In this document: piece by piece, positions 8,640 to 15,994 of the stretch
Layout of the letters: every line of letters begins with the position of its first letter
Numbering within the stretch: the stretch's first letter is position 1
Assembly (NCBI RefSeq): GCF_004345245.1
Contig: NZ_SLUQ01000010.1
Coordinates: forward strand, 124,001 to 188,000
Reading direction: 5' to 3'
DNA length: 64,000 nt
Source: Rhizobium sp. BK251
GTDB lineage: Bacteria; Pseudomonadota; Alphaproteobacteria; Rhizobiales; Rhizobiaceae
Translations under genes and position numbers: made by a program
Notes under the pieces: model-generated
Databases searched by the model: none
What the model saw: only the letters and a program-made list of their open reading frames with translations
What the model was told of the DNA's origin: nothing

Positions 8640-9372
8640 CATCAGCTCCATCGGCAATTGTTCTGGTTTCTAGGTTTATTTCGCGGTCGGTGAGATCGGC
8701 GACGTCATCCGGATGGTGGAAGACGCCGATCATCGCGACGCCGGCGATCTTGAGTTCGGCGAGCCGCGCGACCAGCGCTCGGCGGGCATTGCGGTCGAGC
8801 GAAGCGGTCGGCTCGTCGAGGAAGAGCAGGCGCTGAGGCAGGATCAGGGCACGCGCCAGATTGACCTTCTGCTGCTCCCCGCCCGAGAAGGTGGAGGGAT
8901 AGGCGGCCCACAGGCCGGGCTTGACGCCGAACGCCGAAAGCCAGCGCCTTGCCTCGTCGAGTGACTGCGCGTGGGCCATGCCCGCAAGGCGAAGCGGTTC
9001 GGCGACAAGTTCCTCCGCGGCAACGCGCGGGCGGGGTTGCAGGAACTGCGTCACGAAACCGATCTCGCGCCGGCGCAGCAACGCGATGTCGACGTCGGCC
9101 GCGGCTGCAAGGTCGATGATCCCCTCCTGCGTATGATAGAAGGCATGTCCGCCGCGGGGCAGGTAAGAGCGATAGAGCGTGCGCAGCAGCGTCGACTTGC
9201 CCGCGCCGTTCTCGCCCTTCAACAGCAGGAATTCGCCCTGGTGCAGATCGAAGCTGATCTCGTCGAAGGCAAAGAGCGTCCGCTTCAGGTGGTGCATCTC
9301 GAAATGCTTGATCAATCCCTGGACGGAGAGAATGACGGGCGCCGAGGAGGCGGCAGGCATGTGCATGTTCAC
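8626..9372 (-). CDS. phnL: C-P lyase system ABC-type protein PhnL
   Basis: ABC-ATPase-like subunit of the C-P lyase machinery, 248 residues. Walker A GENGAGKST, signature FSGGEQQKVNLARAL, Walker B LLFLDEPTASLD. In E. coli PhnL is needed with PhnG/H/I for attaching the phosphonate to ribose 5-triphosphate and it interacts with the core complex; it is not a transport ATPase. The gene starts 12 bp after the phnK stop and overlaps phnM. Confidence 0.93.
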   Translation of the reverse strand: MNMHMPAASSAPVILSVQGLIKHFEMHHLKRTLFAFDEISFDLHQGEFLLLKGENGAGKSTLLRTLYRSYLPRGGHAFYHTQEGIIDLAAAADVDIALLRRREIGFVTQFLQPRPRVAAEELVAEPLRLAGMAHAQSLDEARRWLSAFGVKPGLWAAYPSTFSGGEQQKVNLARALILPQRLLFLDEPTASLDRNARRALVARLAELKIAGVAMIGVFHHPDDVADLTDREINLETRTIADGADDVAE

Positions 9373-9384
9373 CGGCTTGCCTCC

Positions 9385-10212
9385 TCAGAGCTTCGCATGG
9401 ACGAGCTGTTGCGTGTATTCATGCTGCGGGTCCTGGAAGATCTGGTCGGCCAGGCCTTCTTCGACAACCGCGCCGCCGCGCATCACCATGACCCGGTCGG
9501 CCATGGTGCGGATGACGCCAAGGTCGTGCGAAACGATGACCATGGTCATCCGCCGTTCCCGCAGCAGCCGTTTCAACGTGTCGAGCACCAGCGCCTGCAC
9601 GCTGACGTCCAGCCCGGTGGTCGGCTCATCGAGCAGAAGCAGCGTCGGTTCGAGAGCGATGGCCTTGGCGAGCTGGACACGTTGCTGCATGCCGCCGGAC
9701 AGTTCGGCAGGCCGCGCGTCCATGCGCGCGAGAGGAAACTCGGAGGCGTCGAGAGACGCTCTTGCGCGCCGGCGCAGCTCCGCGAAATTCCGCTCGCCGG
9801 CGACCAGCAGCCGCTCAGCGACATTGCCGCTGCTAGTATGGTTCATCAGCAGCCCGAGATGCGGATTCTGGTAGACGATGCCGATATGGCGCGCGCGCAG
9901 CATGCGCCGCTCGAAACGGTCGAGCGAGAAGAGGTCGCTATCCTCGCGATCGGGAAGCGCGAGGTGATAGTGACCGTGGTTCGGCGTGTCCTCGAGGTTC
10001 ATCATGCGCAGAAGCGTGGATTTTCCCGAACCGGACTCACCGACGATACCGAGCACCTCGCCGGGATAGACGGTTGCATCAACGCCGGAAAGCGCCGTCA
10101 CATCACCGAAACTCTTCTCGACGCCCGTCATCCGCAGGATCGGGTCCTCCAGCATCAGCCGAGGCGCCACTTGGCGGCGAGCCACGACAGGGGGCATGCC
10201 TGCCAGGGTCAT
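9385..10212 (-). CDS. phnK: C-P lyase system ABC-type protein PhnK
   Basis: ABC-type ATPase that docks on the PhnGHIJ core complex through PhnJ, 275 residues. Walker A GESGSGKST, signature LSGGMQQRVQLAKAI, Walker B LLLLDEPTTGLD, switch region IVSHDLGV. The C-terminal HEYTQQLV segment is typical of PhnK and of oligopeptide-type ATPases. The start at 10212 overlaps the phnJ stop by 4 bp (ATGA). The first 19 residues before MLEDPIL are an N-terminal extension, so a start at that Met is possible. Confidence 0.93.
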   Translation of the reverse strand: MTLAGMPPVVARRQVAPRLMLEDPILRMTGVEKSFGDVTALSGVDATVYPGEVLGIVGESGSGKSTLLRMMNLEDTPNHGHYHLALPDREDSDLFSLDRFERRMLRARHIGIVYQNPHLGLLMNHTSSGNVAERLLVAGERNFAELRRRARASLDASEFPLARMDARPAELSGGMQQRVQLAKAIALEPTLLLLDEPTTGLDVSVQALVLDTLKRLLRERRMTMVIVSHDLGVIRTMADRVMVMRGGAVVEEGLADQIFQDPQHEYTQQLVHAKL

Positions 10213-11123
10213 GGCTCCATCCTTCCGTTGCGATAATAGGTTTCGCCGATGGCGATTGCCTCGCCCTCATCCTTGCGGATGTGCTTGACACCGAAATGAC
10301 TGTCGGAGACCTCGAAGGCGGAGGTGCCGTCGTCCTGGGGCAGTTCGTTCATGAAGTAGCCCTTTACGCCGCTGCGGTGGCAGATTTTGTCAGCATGATC
10401 TTCGACCCGATAGGGCACGTCGTCGAAGACGAGTGGTTCGACCCGCGTATAGGGCGGAACGGCGTGAATGCGCTTTTCGCGGCCGGCCGAAAGGATCGTC
10501 AGGTGAGGCGCCTGGTTGAGCTTCGGGACGTCCCAGCGAGGGATCGGAGAAGGCGTCATGACATGGCGGCTATTGACGAGGCTCGGATAGCTCGACCCCT
10601 GCATGATGCGGCCCGAGCGGACAAGCTGCTCATAGAGCGTGAGCCAGAGCTGGCCGTAGTCGGCATCGCCATGCATGATGCGGGCTTCCGACATGTCCGG
10701 CTGCACCGAGCGCAAGGGCTCCGGGTTGGGCACCTGCAGGACAAGGATCTGGTCCTCGCGCAGTTTCTCCTCGGGGATACGGTGGCGCGACTGGATGATG
10801 CTCGCCTGCGTGGTGTCGAGCGTCTCGCGGGCGGAGCTTACGCGGCCGAGGAACTTGCGGATGCTGCCGGCATTGACGGAGTCGTCGGCGCCCTGGTCTA
10901 TCACCTTCACGACCGAGCTGGGCTTGATCAGAGTGAGCGTCACCTGCAGGCCGCCGGTTCCCCATCCGCGGGCGATTGGAACCTCGCGGCTGGCATAGGG
11001 CACTTGGTAGCCCGGAATGGCGATGGCCTTGAGGATACGGCGGCGCATCTCGCGCTTGGCGGATGCGTCGAGGAAGCCGTAGCTGAAGGCCGTCCACGGT
11101 TTTGTCAGCTGATCGAGTTTCAC
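10209..11123 (-). CDS. phnJ: Alpha-D-ribose 1-methylphosphonate 5-phosphate C-P-lyase, cysteine-poor variant
   Basis: PhnJ is the radical-SAM subunit that breaks the carbon-phosphorus bond. The 304-residue protein matches E. coli PhnJ along its length: ILKAIAIPGYQVP (radical glycine equivalent Gly38), GWGTGG, KVIDQGADD, QSRHRIPE, AGREKRIHAVPPYTRVE. The C-terminal iron-sulfur region is different. Where E. coli, from memory, has C241-x2-C244...C266...C272, this protein has Cys248, Ser251, Val272 and Gly278. Cys248 is its only cysteine. The frame is intact across the region (10290-10382), so these are substitutions, not a frameshift. The GTG start overlaps the phnI stop (GTGA). The family call is certain; catalytic activity is not. 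Confidence 0.92.
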   Translation of the reverse strand: MKLDQLTKPWTAFSYGFLDASAKREMRRRILKAIAIPGYQVPYASREVPIARGWGTGGLQVTLTLIKPSSVVKVIDQGADDSVNAGSIRKFLGRVSSARETLDTTQASIIQSRHRIPEEKLREDQILVLQVPNPEPLRSVQPDMSEARIMHGDADYGQLWLTLYEQLVRSGRIMQGSSYPSLVNSRHVMTPSPIPRWDVPKLNQAPHLTILSAGREKRIHAVPPYTRVEPLVFDDVPYRVEDHADKICHRSGVKGYFMNELPQDDGTSAFEVSDSHFGVKHIRKDEGEAIAIGETYYRNGRMEP

Positions 11124-12235
11124 GATGCGGCCTCTTCGAGTTGGTCCTGGCGTGCGATTGCTCCCGAGGGAGAGACTGTTTCGCCGCTGCCGTCCTGCCT
11201 GTCCGATCTGACCCGTCTCAACGCATCGAGACTGGACTGGAAAGTGACATAGTGAGGCAGCTTGAAATGAATGCAGAAGCCGGAGCTTTCGACCGGCTCG
11301 GTGTGGTAGAGCACGAATTCCTCGTTGGAGGCCGGATGCGGCTTTGGCTGGTTCGAGGCGAGGTCGAGGGAGGCGGCGGCGATCACCTTCACCTCGTTCC
11401 AGCCGAAGGTTGCGGCAAAGCCCAGTTGAAGCGCCTCCGATTTTCCGCCCCCCTTCGAGATGACTTCCGTCTGGCTGACGCGCACGCGTCCCGCGCTGAA
11501 GATCGTTCCGCGGGGATGGCGGATGCGAACCTCGGCTTCGGCGAGGCGCAATTCGTTGACGGTCGGGTGGGCGCTGCCATAGCCGCGCATCGTGGAATAG
11601 CCGAGCGCAAGGGTGCCGCCCGTATCCGCGCGGGCAAGGCTTTGCAGCTTGTGGGCGCGGCTCGCCGGAAAGAGCAGGGGCTCGCGGGTGATGTCGGGGA
11701 TTTCGTCGGGTTCGACCTGTTCCGCCGGCTGTTCGGCGATCAGGCCCTGTGCCCTCTGCCAGTCCGTAAGCGACGGCTGGGTTGCGGGCGCGGCCCTGTC
11801 GGCTGTCTCAACGGGCTCCGGCGTGAAACCCGCCCCGTTCAGGATGCCGACATTGAGCAGCCTGTGCGAATAGTCGAGGGTCGGACCGAGGATCTGCCCG
11901 CCGGGAATATCCTTGAACGCCGCCGAAATGCGGCGGACCGTGAAGAGATCCTGCTGGCGGACCGGCTCGGCGATCGCAAGACGCGGCTGCGTCGTGCGAT
12001 AGGCGCGCAGCAGCAGCACGGCTTCGTAGAGGTCGCCGCCGGATTGGGCGAGGGCGAGTGCTGCAAGCTCCGGTTCATAGAGCGAGGCTTCGCCCATCAC
12101 CCGGTCGACAAGATAGGGCAGGCTCTCCCCGATCGCCTCGACGCTGGACTTGTCGATGCGCCCAAGATCCTCGCGGTAGAGGCGTTCGGACTGCTCGATC
12201 GCGTGTTCGCCGCCGCGCGTTGCAACATAGGCCAT
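11120..12235 (-). CDS. phnI: C-P lyase core subunit PhnI (ribose triphosphate nucleosidase)
   Basis: With PhnG, H and L, PhnI joins the phosphonate to the ribose of ATP, releasing adenine. It has 371 residues (E. coli about 354) and begins MAYVATRGGEHAI, the conserved PhnI start. Family features include GGTLALGYSTMRGYGSAHPTV in the centre and HFKLPHYVTF near residue 325, which keeps the His-x4-His pair reported to bind zinc in the E. coli complex. The ATG at 12235 shares one base with the phnH stop (TGATG), so the two are translationally coupled; the open frame continues upstream but only as antisense-like noise. Confidence 0.93.
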   Translation of the reverse strand: MAYVATRGGEHAIEQSERLYREDLGRIDKSSVEAIGESLPYLVDRVMGEASLYEPELAALALAQSGGDLYEAVLLLRAYRTTQPRLAIAEPVRQQDLFTVRRISAAFKDIPGGQILGPTLDYSHRLLNVGILNGAGFTPEPVETADRAAPATQPSLTDWQRAQGLIAEQPAEQVEPDEIPDITREPLLFPASRAHKLQSLARADTGGTLALGYSTMRGYGSAHPTVNELRLAEAEVRIRHPRGTIFSAGRVRVSQTEVISKGGGKSEALQLGFAATFGWNEVKVIAAASLDLASNQPKPHPASNEEFVLYHTEPVESSGFCIHFKLPHYVTFQSSLDALRRVRSDRQDGSGETVSPSGAIARQDQLEEAAS

Positions 12236-12780
12236 CAGAGAACCTCGACGATGGTGGAGCGGGGGAGGCCGACCAAGCGGTCGCCATCCATGAGAAAGAC
12301 GTCCCAGCCGAGCGGATAGCGGATGGCGGCCGCGCGCAGCGCCCAGAATGCCGGATCGACGCCGCCGATCGCGATATCGAGCGAGCCATTCACGCCCGGG
12401 CCCGAAAGCCTGAGCCGCGTCCCCGACCCGATAACCGCGCTGGAAAAGATGGTGGCCGAGGCGTCGGGGTAGAGAAGGTTGCCGCACAGCAGCGCGTCGA
12501 GCATGGAGATGGATCGCGCGTCGCCGAGCGGCATGAAGACATATTCGGCCTGCGGCAACGAAACGGCGTCGGCGCCGGTCCGCGCGATGGCAGTTGCGAG
12601 CGTGGCATCCGGGCAGAAGAAGCTGCATTCGCGATCGAGCAGGCTTTCCGCCAGCGCAAGGAAATCCGGGTAGGGCAGGGCCTGTACGATGCCGGTGCGA
12701 GCCAGGGCCCACATCAGCGCCTCGAAGGTGGCGTTCGAGCGGAGATCATCCGCTGTCGGCATGAGTTTGGCTTCGGACAT
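12235..12780 (-). CDS. phnH: C-P lyase core subunit PhnH
   Basis: Structural and catalytic-core subunit of the PhnGHIJ complex, 181 residues (E. coli 194). Recognisable segments are ATFEALMWALARTGIVQALP at the N-terminus and LRLSGPGVNGSLDI with RYPLGWDVFLMDGDRLVGLPRST at the C-terminus, matching the PhnH fold's conserved glycine and proline positions. It is packed between phnG and phnI with single-base TGATG overlaps on both sides. Confidence 0.9.
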   Translation of the reverse strand: MSEAKLMPTADDLRSNATFEALMWALARTGIVQALPYPDFLALAESLLDRECSFFCPDATLATAIARTGADAVSLPQAEYVFMPLGDARSISMLDALLCGNLLYPDASATIFSSAVIGSGTRLRLSGPGVNGSLDIAIGGVDPAFWALRAAAIRYPLGWDVFLMDGDRLVGLPRSTIVEVL

Positions 12781-13238
12781 CAGAAGGTCTCCATCCGTAC
12801 GCGCGTCGCTTCGACCTTGCGCAGGCGCATGTCGTCGGTCGCGCGCTGGCGCTGCTGCTGCTTGCCGAGGAACGTGTCGATTTCGTCGGTTCGCACATCC
12901 GCAGTCAGGCTCGCATCGATCACCGCCATCGCCATGGCGTGCTCGAGATCCCTGCCGGTGACGGCGCCATAGCCCTCGACGGCGAAATCCGAGAGGCGGA
13001 TATGCGCTTCCGCAACGAGCACCTCGCCGAGATGGAAGGCGGTGTTCTGCACCGTGTCCATGTAGGGAAGCATGACAAGGCCGGTGCGGCTGGCGAGGAC
13101 CTCGACAGGTCCGACGGCATCGAGCAGTTCCTCCGCGAAGGCCTTGATCTCGCCGGCGTCCGCCCGCGCAAGCGTGTCGAGTGCATCGGCGTGGCTGAAG
13201 CCGGCGGCCGTTGCCGCGGGCTCGTTCGTCTCATTCAT
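12780..13238 (-). CDS. phnG: C-P lyase core subunit PhnG
   Basis: Smallest core subunit of the C-P lyase complex, 152 residues (E. coli 150). Family landmarks include VEVLASRTGLVMLPYMDTVQNTAFHLGEVLVAEAHIRL and GYGAVTGRDLEHAMAMAVIDASL. The ATG at 13238 follows AAAGGAGA closely. It overlaps the end of phnF by 8 bp and ends with a TGATG overlap into phnH, so the whole phnF-M run looks like one mRNA. Confidence 0.92.
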   Translation of the reverse strand: MNETNEPAATAAGFSHADALDTLARADAGEIKAFAEELLDAVGPVEVLASRTGLVMLPYMDTVQNTAFHLGEVLVAEAHIRLSDFAVEGYGAVTGRDLEHAMAMAVIDASLTADVRTDEIDTFLGKQQQRQRATDDMRLRKVEATRVRMETF

Positions 13239-14025
13239 GGTGTCTCCTTTCGCCGATCTTTGCCTTGGGGCCTGCCTCGTCCGGATCGTTCTCGATCGTG
13301 AATTGCACCCGTTCACCGGCCCAGACCGTTTCGGAATAGGCGATCGGCCGGCCTTTCAGGTCGACGTCCGTCTTCTGCACCACGAGCACCGGCTGCTGCG
13401 GCGACTGGGCGAGCAGGCGGGCTTCTTCGGCGGTGGCCCGGCGTGTCAGGATCGTCGTGCTGCGGCGCAGATAGTCGGGGATGCCGAAGGCCGCATAGAT
13501 GTCCGTCACGGATTCGCCCGCCCGGCGTCGCAGATGCATGTTCGGGAAACGCTCGACCGGATGGTAGGAATGGCCGATGCTGATCGGCACGTCGTCGGCG
13601 AAGCCGCGCCGGACGATCATGTAGACCTTCTCTTCGTCCTTGAGCCCCAGCGCCGCGGCGACCGTCGGCGGCGCGGCGATCTCCACCTCCGTCACAGGCT
13701 GGCCTGATGGGACTCGGCCTTGTTCCAGAAGGTTTCTGCGGAAGCGCGTGCGGCGGGCGATGTTGTAGGTAATGACCGAATGCTCTTCGACGAAGGTTCC
13801 GCGGCCCTGTTCGGCGCGAACTTTTCCTGCCGAAGCGAGCTCGGCGATGGCGCGCCGGACACTGTGACGGCCGACGCCGAACTGCTCCATGATCTCCGCC
13901 TCGGTCGGCAACCTGTCGCCGGGCGCAAGCGCGCCGGACGCGATGTCACGGCTGATCCGCTCTTCGACGAGCTGCCATTGGCCTGACCGGCTTTGAAGCT
14001 GAGCGTGTTCTGGCTTTAGAGTCAT
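13231..14025 (-). CDS. phnF: GntR/HutC-family regulator PhnF of the phosphonate operon
   Basis: DNA-binding regulator, 264 residues. An N-terminal winged helix (residues about 18-85, with GDRLPTEAEIMEQFGVGRHSVRRAIAELASAGKVRAEQGRGTFV) is followed by a UTRA ligand-binding domain, as in HutC-type GntR proteins. It is the first gene of the phn operon, so autoregulation is expected. Two near-identical 13-bp sites (14021-14033 and 14042-14054) lie over its start codon and just downstream of the -10 box. The ligand is unknown. Confidence 0.9.
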   Translation of the reverse strand: MTLKPEHAQLQSRSGQWQLVEERISRDIASGALAPGDRLPTEAEIMEQFGVGRHSVRRAIAELASAGKVRAEQGRGTFVEEHSVITYNIARRTRFRRNLLEQGRVPSGQPVTEVEIAAPPTVAAALGLKDEEKVYMIVRRGFADDVPISIGHSYHPVERFPNMHLRRRAGESVTDIYAAFGIPDYLRRSTTILTRRATAEEARLLAQSPQQPVLVVQKTDVDLKGRPIAYSETVWAGERVQFTIENDPDEAGPKAKIGERRHHE

Positions 14026-14054
14026 TCGGACGAATCCAAAAGTCGTTCGGATGA
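14021..14054 (-). promoter_or_regulatory. Paired operator, probable PhnF binding sites
   Basis: Two direct repeats on the plus strand, GTCATTCGGACGA (14021-14033) and GTCGTTCGGATGA (14042-14054), agree at 11 of 13 positions. They start 21 bp apart, about two helical turns. Each copy is itself nearly palindromic. They lie between the -10 box and the phnF start, where a repressor would block transcription. Confidence 0.55.
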
Positions 14055-14057
14055 CTT

Positions 14058-14091
14058 TCTATAGCGAGGTCCGGTGACAGTTTTATGTAGA
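14058..14091 (-). promoter_or_regulatory. Pho-box promoter of phnFGHIJKLM
   Basis: On the minus strand TCTACATAAAACTGTCAC (14091 to 14074) matches the PhoB consensus CTGTCATAWAWCTGTCAY at 14 of 18 positions. TATAGA (14063-14058) follows after exactly 10 bases as the -10 box. The arrangement is the same as before phnC, which supports shared control by PhoB. Confidence 0.65.
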
Positions 14092-14490
14092 ACGTCTGGC
14101 GATTAACGGGCGACTGCGGAGGTGACCGACGCTCGAACTTGGCCTTGAGTTGCTTTCGCTGCAACTCCGAACGCGGCTCGATGGACTGGCCGACCTACTG
14201 CAGTTGGCGCCGCGGCAAGTCCTTCGAGATCTTGGCCGGCGAGTTCTGAATACAGGGGATTGTCGCTACCAACGGCATCCCGACATCGGAGGAGGCGGCA
14301 CCCACCAGCGCGAATGCTGGTGGGGACCACCACAGATTCCTGAGCGTCGGCCGTTTGACTCTGCGACGCGCCAATCGTCGTGCCGGCCTGCGTAGAACTC
14401 CACGAAAACCGCGAACTCTGGAACCTGTAGCGTTCATCGTCCGTTCAGGCTTGATGGTTCAGCATGACATTTAGCGAGAAGGAGTTCACA
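14092..14490. other. Intergenic region without a recognised gene
   Basis: About 400 bp between the phnF promoter and a small secreted-protein gene. Short open frames exist on both strands but none has a ribosome-binding site, motif or codon pattern that I would support. A ribosome-binding site AAGGAG at 14479-14484 belongs to the next gene. Confidence 0.5.
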
Positions 14491-14826
14491 ATGAAAAAGC
14501 TCTTATCCGCCCTCTCATCGGCAGTCTTGGCCGCATTTTTTGCGCTCCCGCTAAATGCCGCCCCAATCTTCGTGCCGAAACCCGAGCAAGCGCAAATCGG
14601 CTCCGTCGAACAGGTCAAAAATCGGCACAATGGTCGTTGGAACGCGAATCGCCACTGGGACCGGCGGTATGCTTGGCGTTCCTGCCGCTACTACCGCGGC
14701 TGCTACCCTCGGCAATACGGGTACCGCGGTTATCCAAGGTACTATGGGTATCCTCGATACTATGGCGGTTATCCCGGCTACTACCCATACCGGCGGTCGG
14801 GAGTGGCCATCTACTTTAATTTTTAG
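14491..14826 (+). CDS. Small secreted Tyr/Arg-rich protein
   Basis: A 111-residue protein of unknown function. The ATG at 14491 follows AAGGAG by 6 bases; the longer frame from 14464 lacks a site. A signal peptide (residues 1-23, MKKLLSALSSAVLAAFF then a cleavage after LNAA) precedes a basic, aromatic mature part. The C-terminal half repeats tyrosine-glycine-proline units (YGYRGYPRYYGYPRYYGG). Two cysteines about six residues apart (SCRYYRGCY) could form a disulfide. It resembles small rhizobial envelope proteins in composition, but I recognise no named family. Confidence 0.7.
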   Translation: MKKLLSALSSAVLAAFFALPLNAAPIFVPKPEQAQIGSVEQVKNRHNGRWNANRHWDRRYAWRSCRYYRGCYPRQYGYRGYPRYYGYPRYYGGYPGYYPYRRSGVAIYFNF

Positions 14827-14856
14827 CAGTTAGCGCTCGTGGGTTAGCGAGAAAAG

Positions 14857-15127
14857 TTGCAAACATTGCGACTCTGGCGGCCACCGATCGACCCGACGTT
14901 CAAATTGATCTTCTTGACCGCAGCCGGCGGCGCGCTTTTGTTCACCTTGATTTGCGTTACCGTTCATTTGGTCCAGGGACAGGCCATGCCGCCTGCAACC
15001 GAAAAAAATGGTCAGCACGCTGCTGGACATGGCGAAGGTTGGTTTCAGCGCTGTGGTAGGCTTGTTGGGCGGGCAGGTTATGAAAAGCGGCGGCAGCCTT
15101 CGACCACACGGACGGGGAGCTGGTTAG
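14857..15127 (+). pseudogene. Small membrane protein gene with a frameshift in an A7 run
   Basis: The start is TTG at 14857 (or 14866). The frame encodes RPPIDPTFKLIFLTAAGG followed by a transmembrane segment (residues about 17-38) and PPATEK, then meets seven consecutive A bases (15002-15008). Past that point the natural continuation (MVSTLLDMAKVGFSAVVGLLGGQVM, a second hydrophobic segment, ending at TAG 15125-15127) lies in the +1 frame. Removing one A would give a normal two-segment protein of about 90 residues. The zero frame instead runs to 15237 with an atypical Arg/Gly-rich tail. It could be a true pseudogene, transcriptional slippage, or a homopolymer sequencing error. Confidence 0.65.
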
Positions 15128-15129
15128 TC

Positions 15130-15168
15130 GCCCCGGCGCTTGTTTGTTGCTCACGACGCCGGGGCTTT
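15130..15168 (+). terminator. Hairpin just after the frameshifted gene
   Basis: A perfect 9-bp stem, GCCCCGGCG (15130-15138) with CGCCGGGGC (15157-15165), has an 18-base loop and is followed by TTT. It starts three bases after the restored-frame stop codon, which fits the shorter, frame-corrected gene end. Confidence 0.5.
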
Positions 15169-15490
15169 AGGACCGACGTTGGGGGTGTATCGGGCCTGGG
15201 CGACTTGATATCCCAAGGCCCACCAATGCCAAGCTGATTTTGGTTATATCCGTAACGGCTACTTACCGCGCTTTGTCTTCTTTTTCGATTCGTCCGCTGG
15301 CACCGCCAAACGCGGGTGTGAAGCTTTTGAGTCTCTGGCCCCTCGATCTCTCACTTCCGCGGAAATAAGGGGAAATGGTTCCAGCGCGACACAAGGCCTT
15401 ACGGGTCAGAACAAAATTGGGGAGGGGAAGTGGGGAAGAAAGTGCCTGCGACCGAACGATCTGAAGGCAGCAGGCACTTACTTCGTAATC
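15169..15490. other. Intergenic region without a recognised gene
   Basis: About 320 bp between the hairpin and tRNA-Asn. I see no supported coding frame, RNA gene or repeat in it. Confidence 0.5.
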
Positions 15491-15565
15491 TGGCTCCCCG
15501 GGCCGGATTCGAACCGGCGACCTGTCGATTAACAGTCGAATGCTCTACCGCTGAGCTACCAGGGA
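15491..15565 (-). tRNA. tRNA-Asn (GTT)
   Basis: Read on the minus strand, a 75-base cloverleaf including an encoded CCA end. The acceptor stem TCCCTGG pairs with CCGGGGA, the D-arm contains AGCTCAGCGGTAGAGC, the anticodon loop is CTGTTAA (anticodon GTT), and the T-arm contains GGTTCGAATCC. Confidence 0.97.
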
Positions 15566-15591
15566 TCACTGCTTGGCGCGGTGTGTGTGGG

Positions 15592-15620
15592 CTAATACAA
15601 ATGCTTTCCTGTTTTGCCAA
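15592..15620 (-). promoter_or_regulatory. Sigma-70-type promoter of tRNA-Asn
   Basis: On the minus strand TTGGCA (15620-15615) and TATTAG (15597-15592) are separated by 17 bases, 26 bases before the tRNA 5' end. Confidence 0.55.
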
Positions 15621-15682
15621 GCGGTTTTTTCAAAAAAGTGCATTGTGCTTGCAATATCATCCCCAGTTCCCATCTCCTGTGG

Positions 15683-15994
15683 ATGTCTGAGCATCATGGG
15701 AAGGCGAGAGAGGACGACGTGGGAACTGCTGCAAGCACGACGAAGTTTGGCATCGATCATACGACCGGGCACTTGGTTCTAGGTTCCCTGAGGCTTCCGT
15801 TTCCCCGCTCGCGGTTCGTAAGAATCCCGATCGGCGTCGGTTTGATCTTTGGGGGCGTTCTCGGTTTCCTGCCCATCCTTGGCTTCTGGATGCTGCCGCT
15901 CGGATTCGTGGTCCTGTCGCATGACCTTCCGGCGGTCCGGCGCCAGCGGCGGCGGCTCACCGTCTGGTGGAGCAAGCGGCGCAGGCAGGACTAG
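15683..15994 (+). CDS. Small membrane protein of unknown function
   Basis: A 103-residue protein. After a hydrophilic N-terminus (about 45 residues) comes one long hydrophobic stretch rich in Gly and Pro (RIPIGVGLIFGGVLGFLP then GFWMLPLGFVVLS), then a strongly basic tail (RRQRRRLTVWWSKRRRQ) that is probably cytoplasmic by the positive-inside rule. It resembles the PGPGW-type small membrane proteins in layout, but I cannot place it firmly. The start is uncertain: an ATG at 15614 is also open. It converges with the DUF1796 gene and overlaps its end by 4 bp. Confidence 0.6.
   Translation: MSEHHGKAREDDVGTAASTTKFGIDHTTGHLVLGSLRLPFPRSRFVRIPIGVGLIFGGVLGFLPILGFWMLPLGFVVLSHDLPAVRRQRRRLTVWWSKRRRQD

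Noticed and set aside
10209..11123. A frameshift as the explanation for missing PhnJ cysteines
   Set aside because: The same frame carries alignable residues before, between and after each cysteine position (VPPYTRVE, SGVKGYFMNE, FEVSDS), so no indel is needed.
11120..12712. N-terminal extension of PhnI into the phnH region
   Set aside because: The added 159 residues are Arg/Gly/Pro-rich and overlap phnH in another frame; PhnI normally starts at the MAYVATRGG segment, coupled to the phnH stop.
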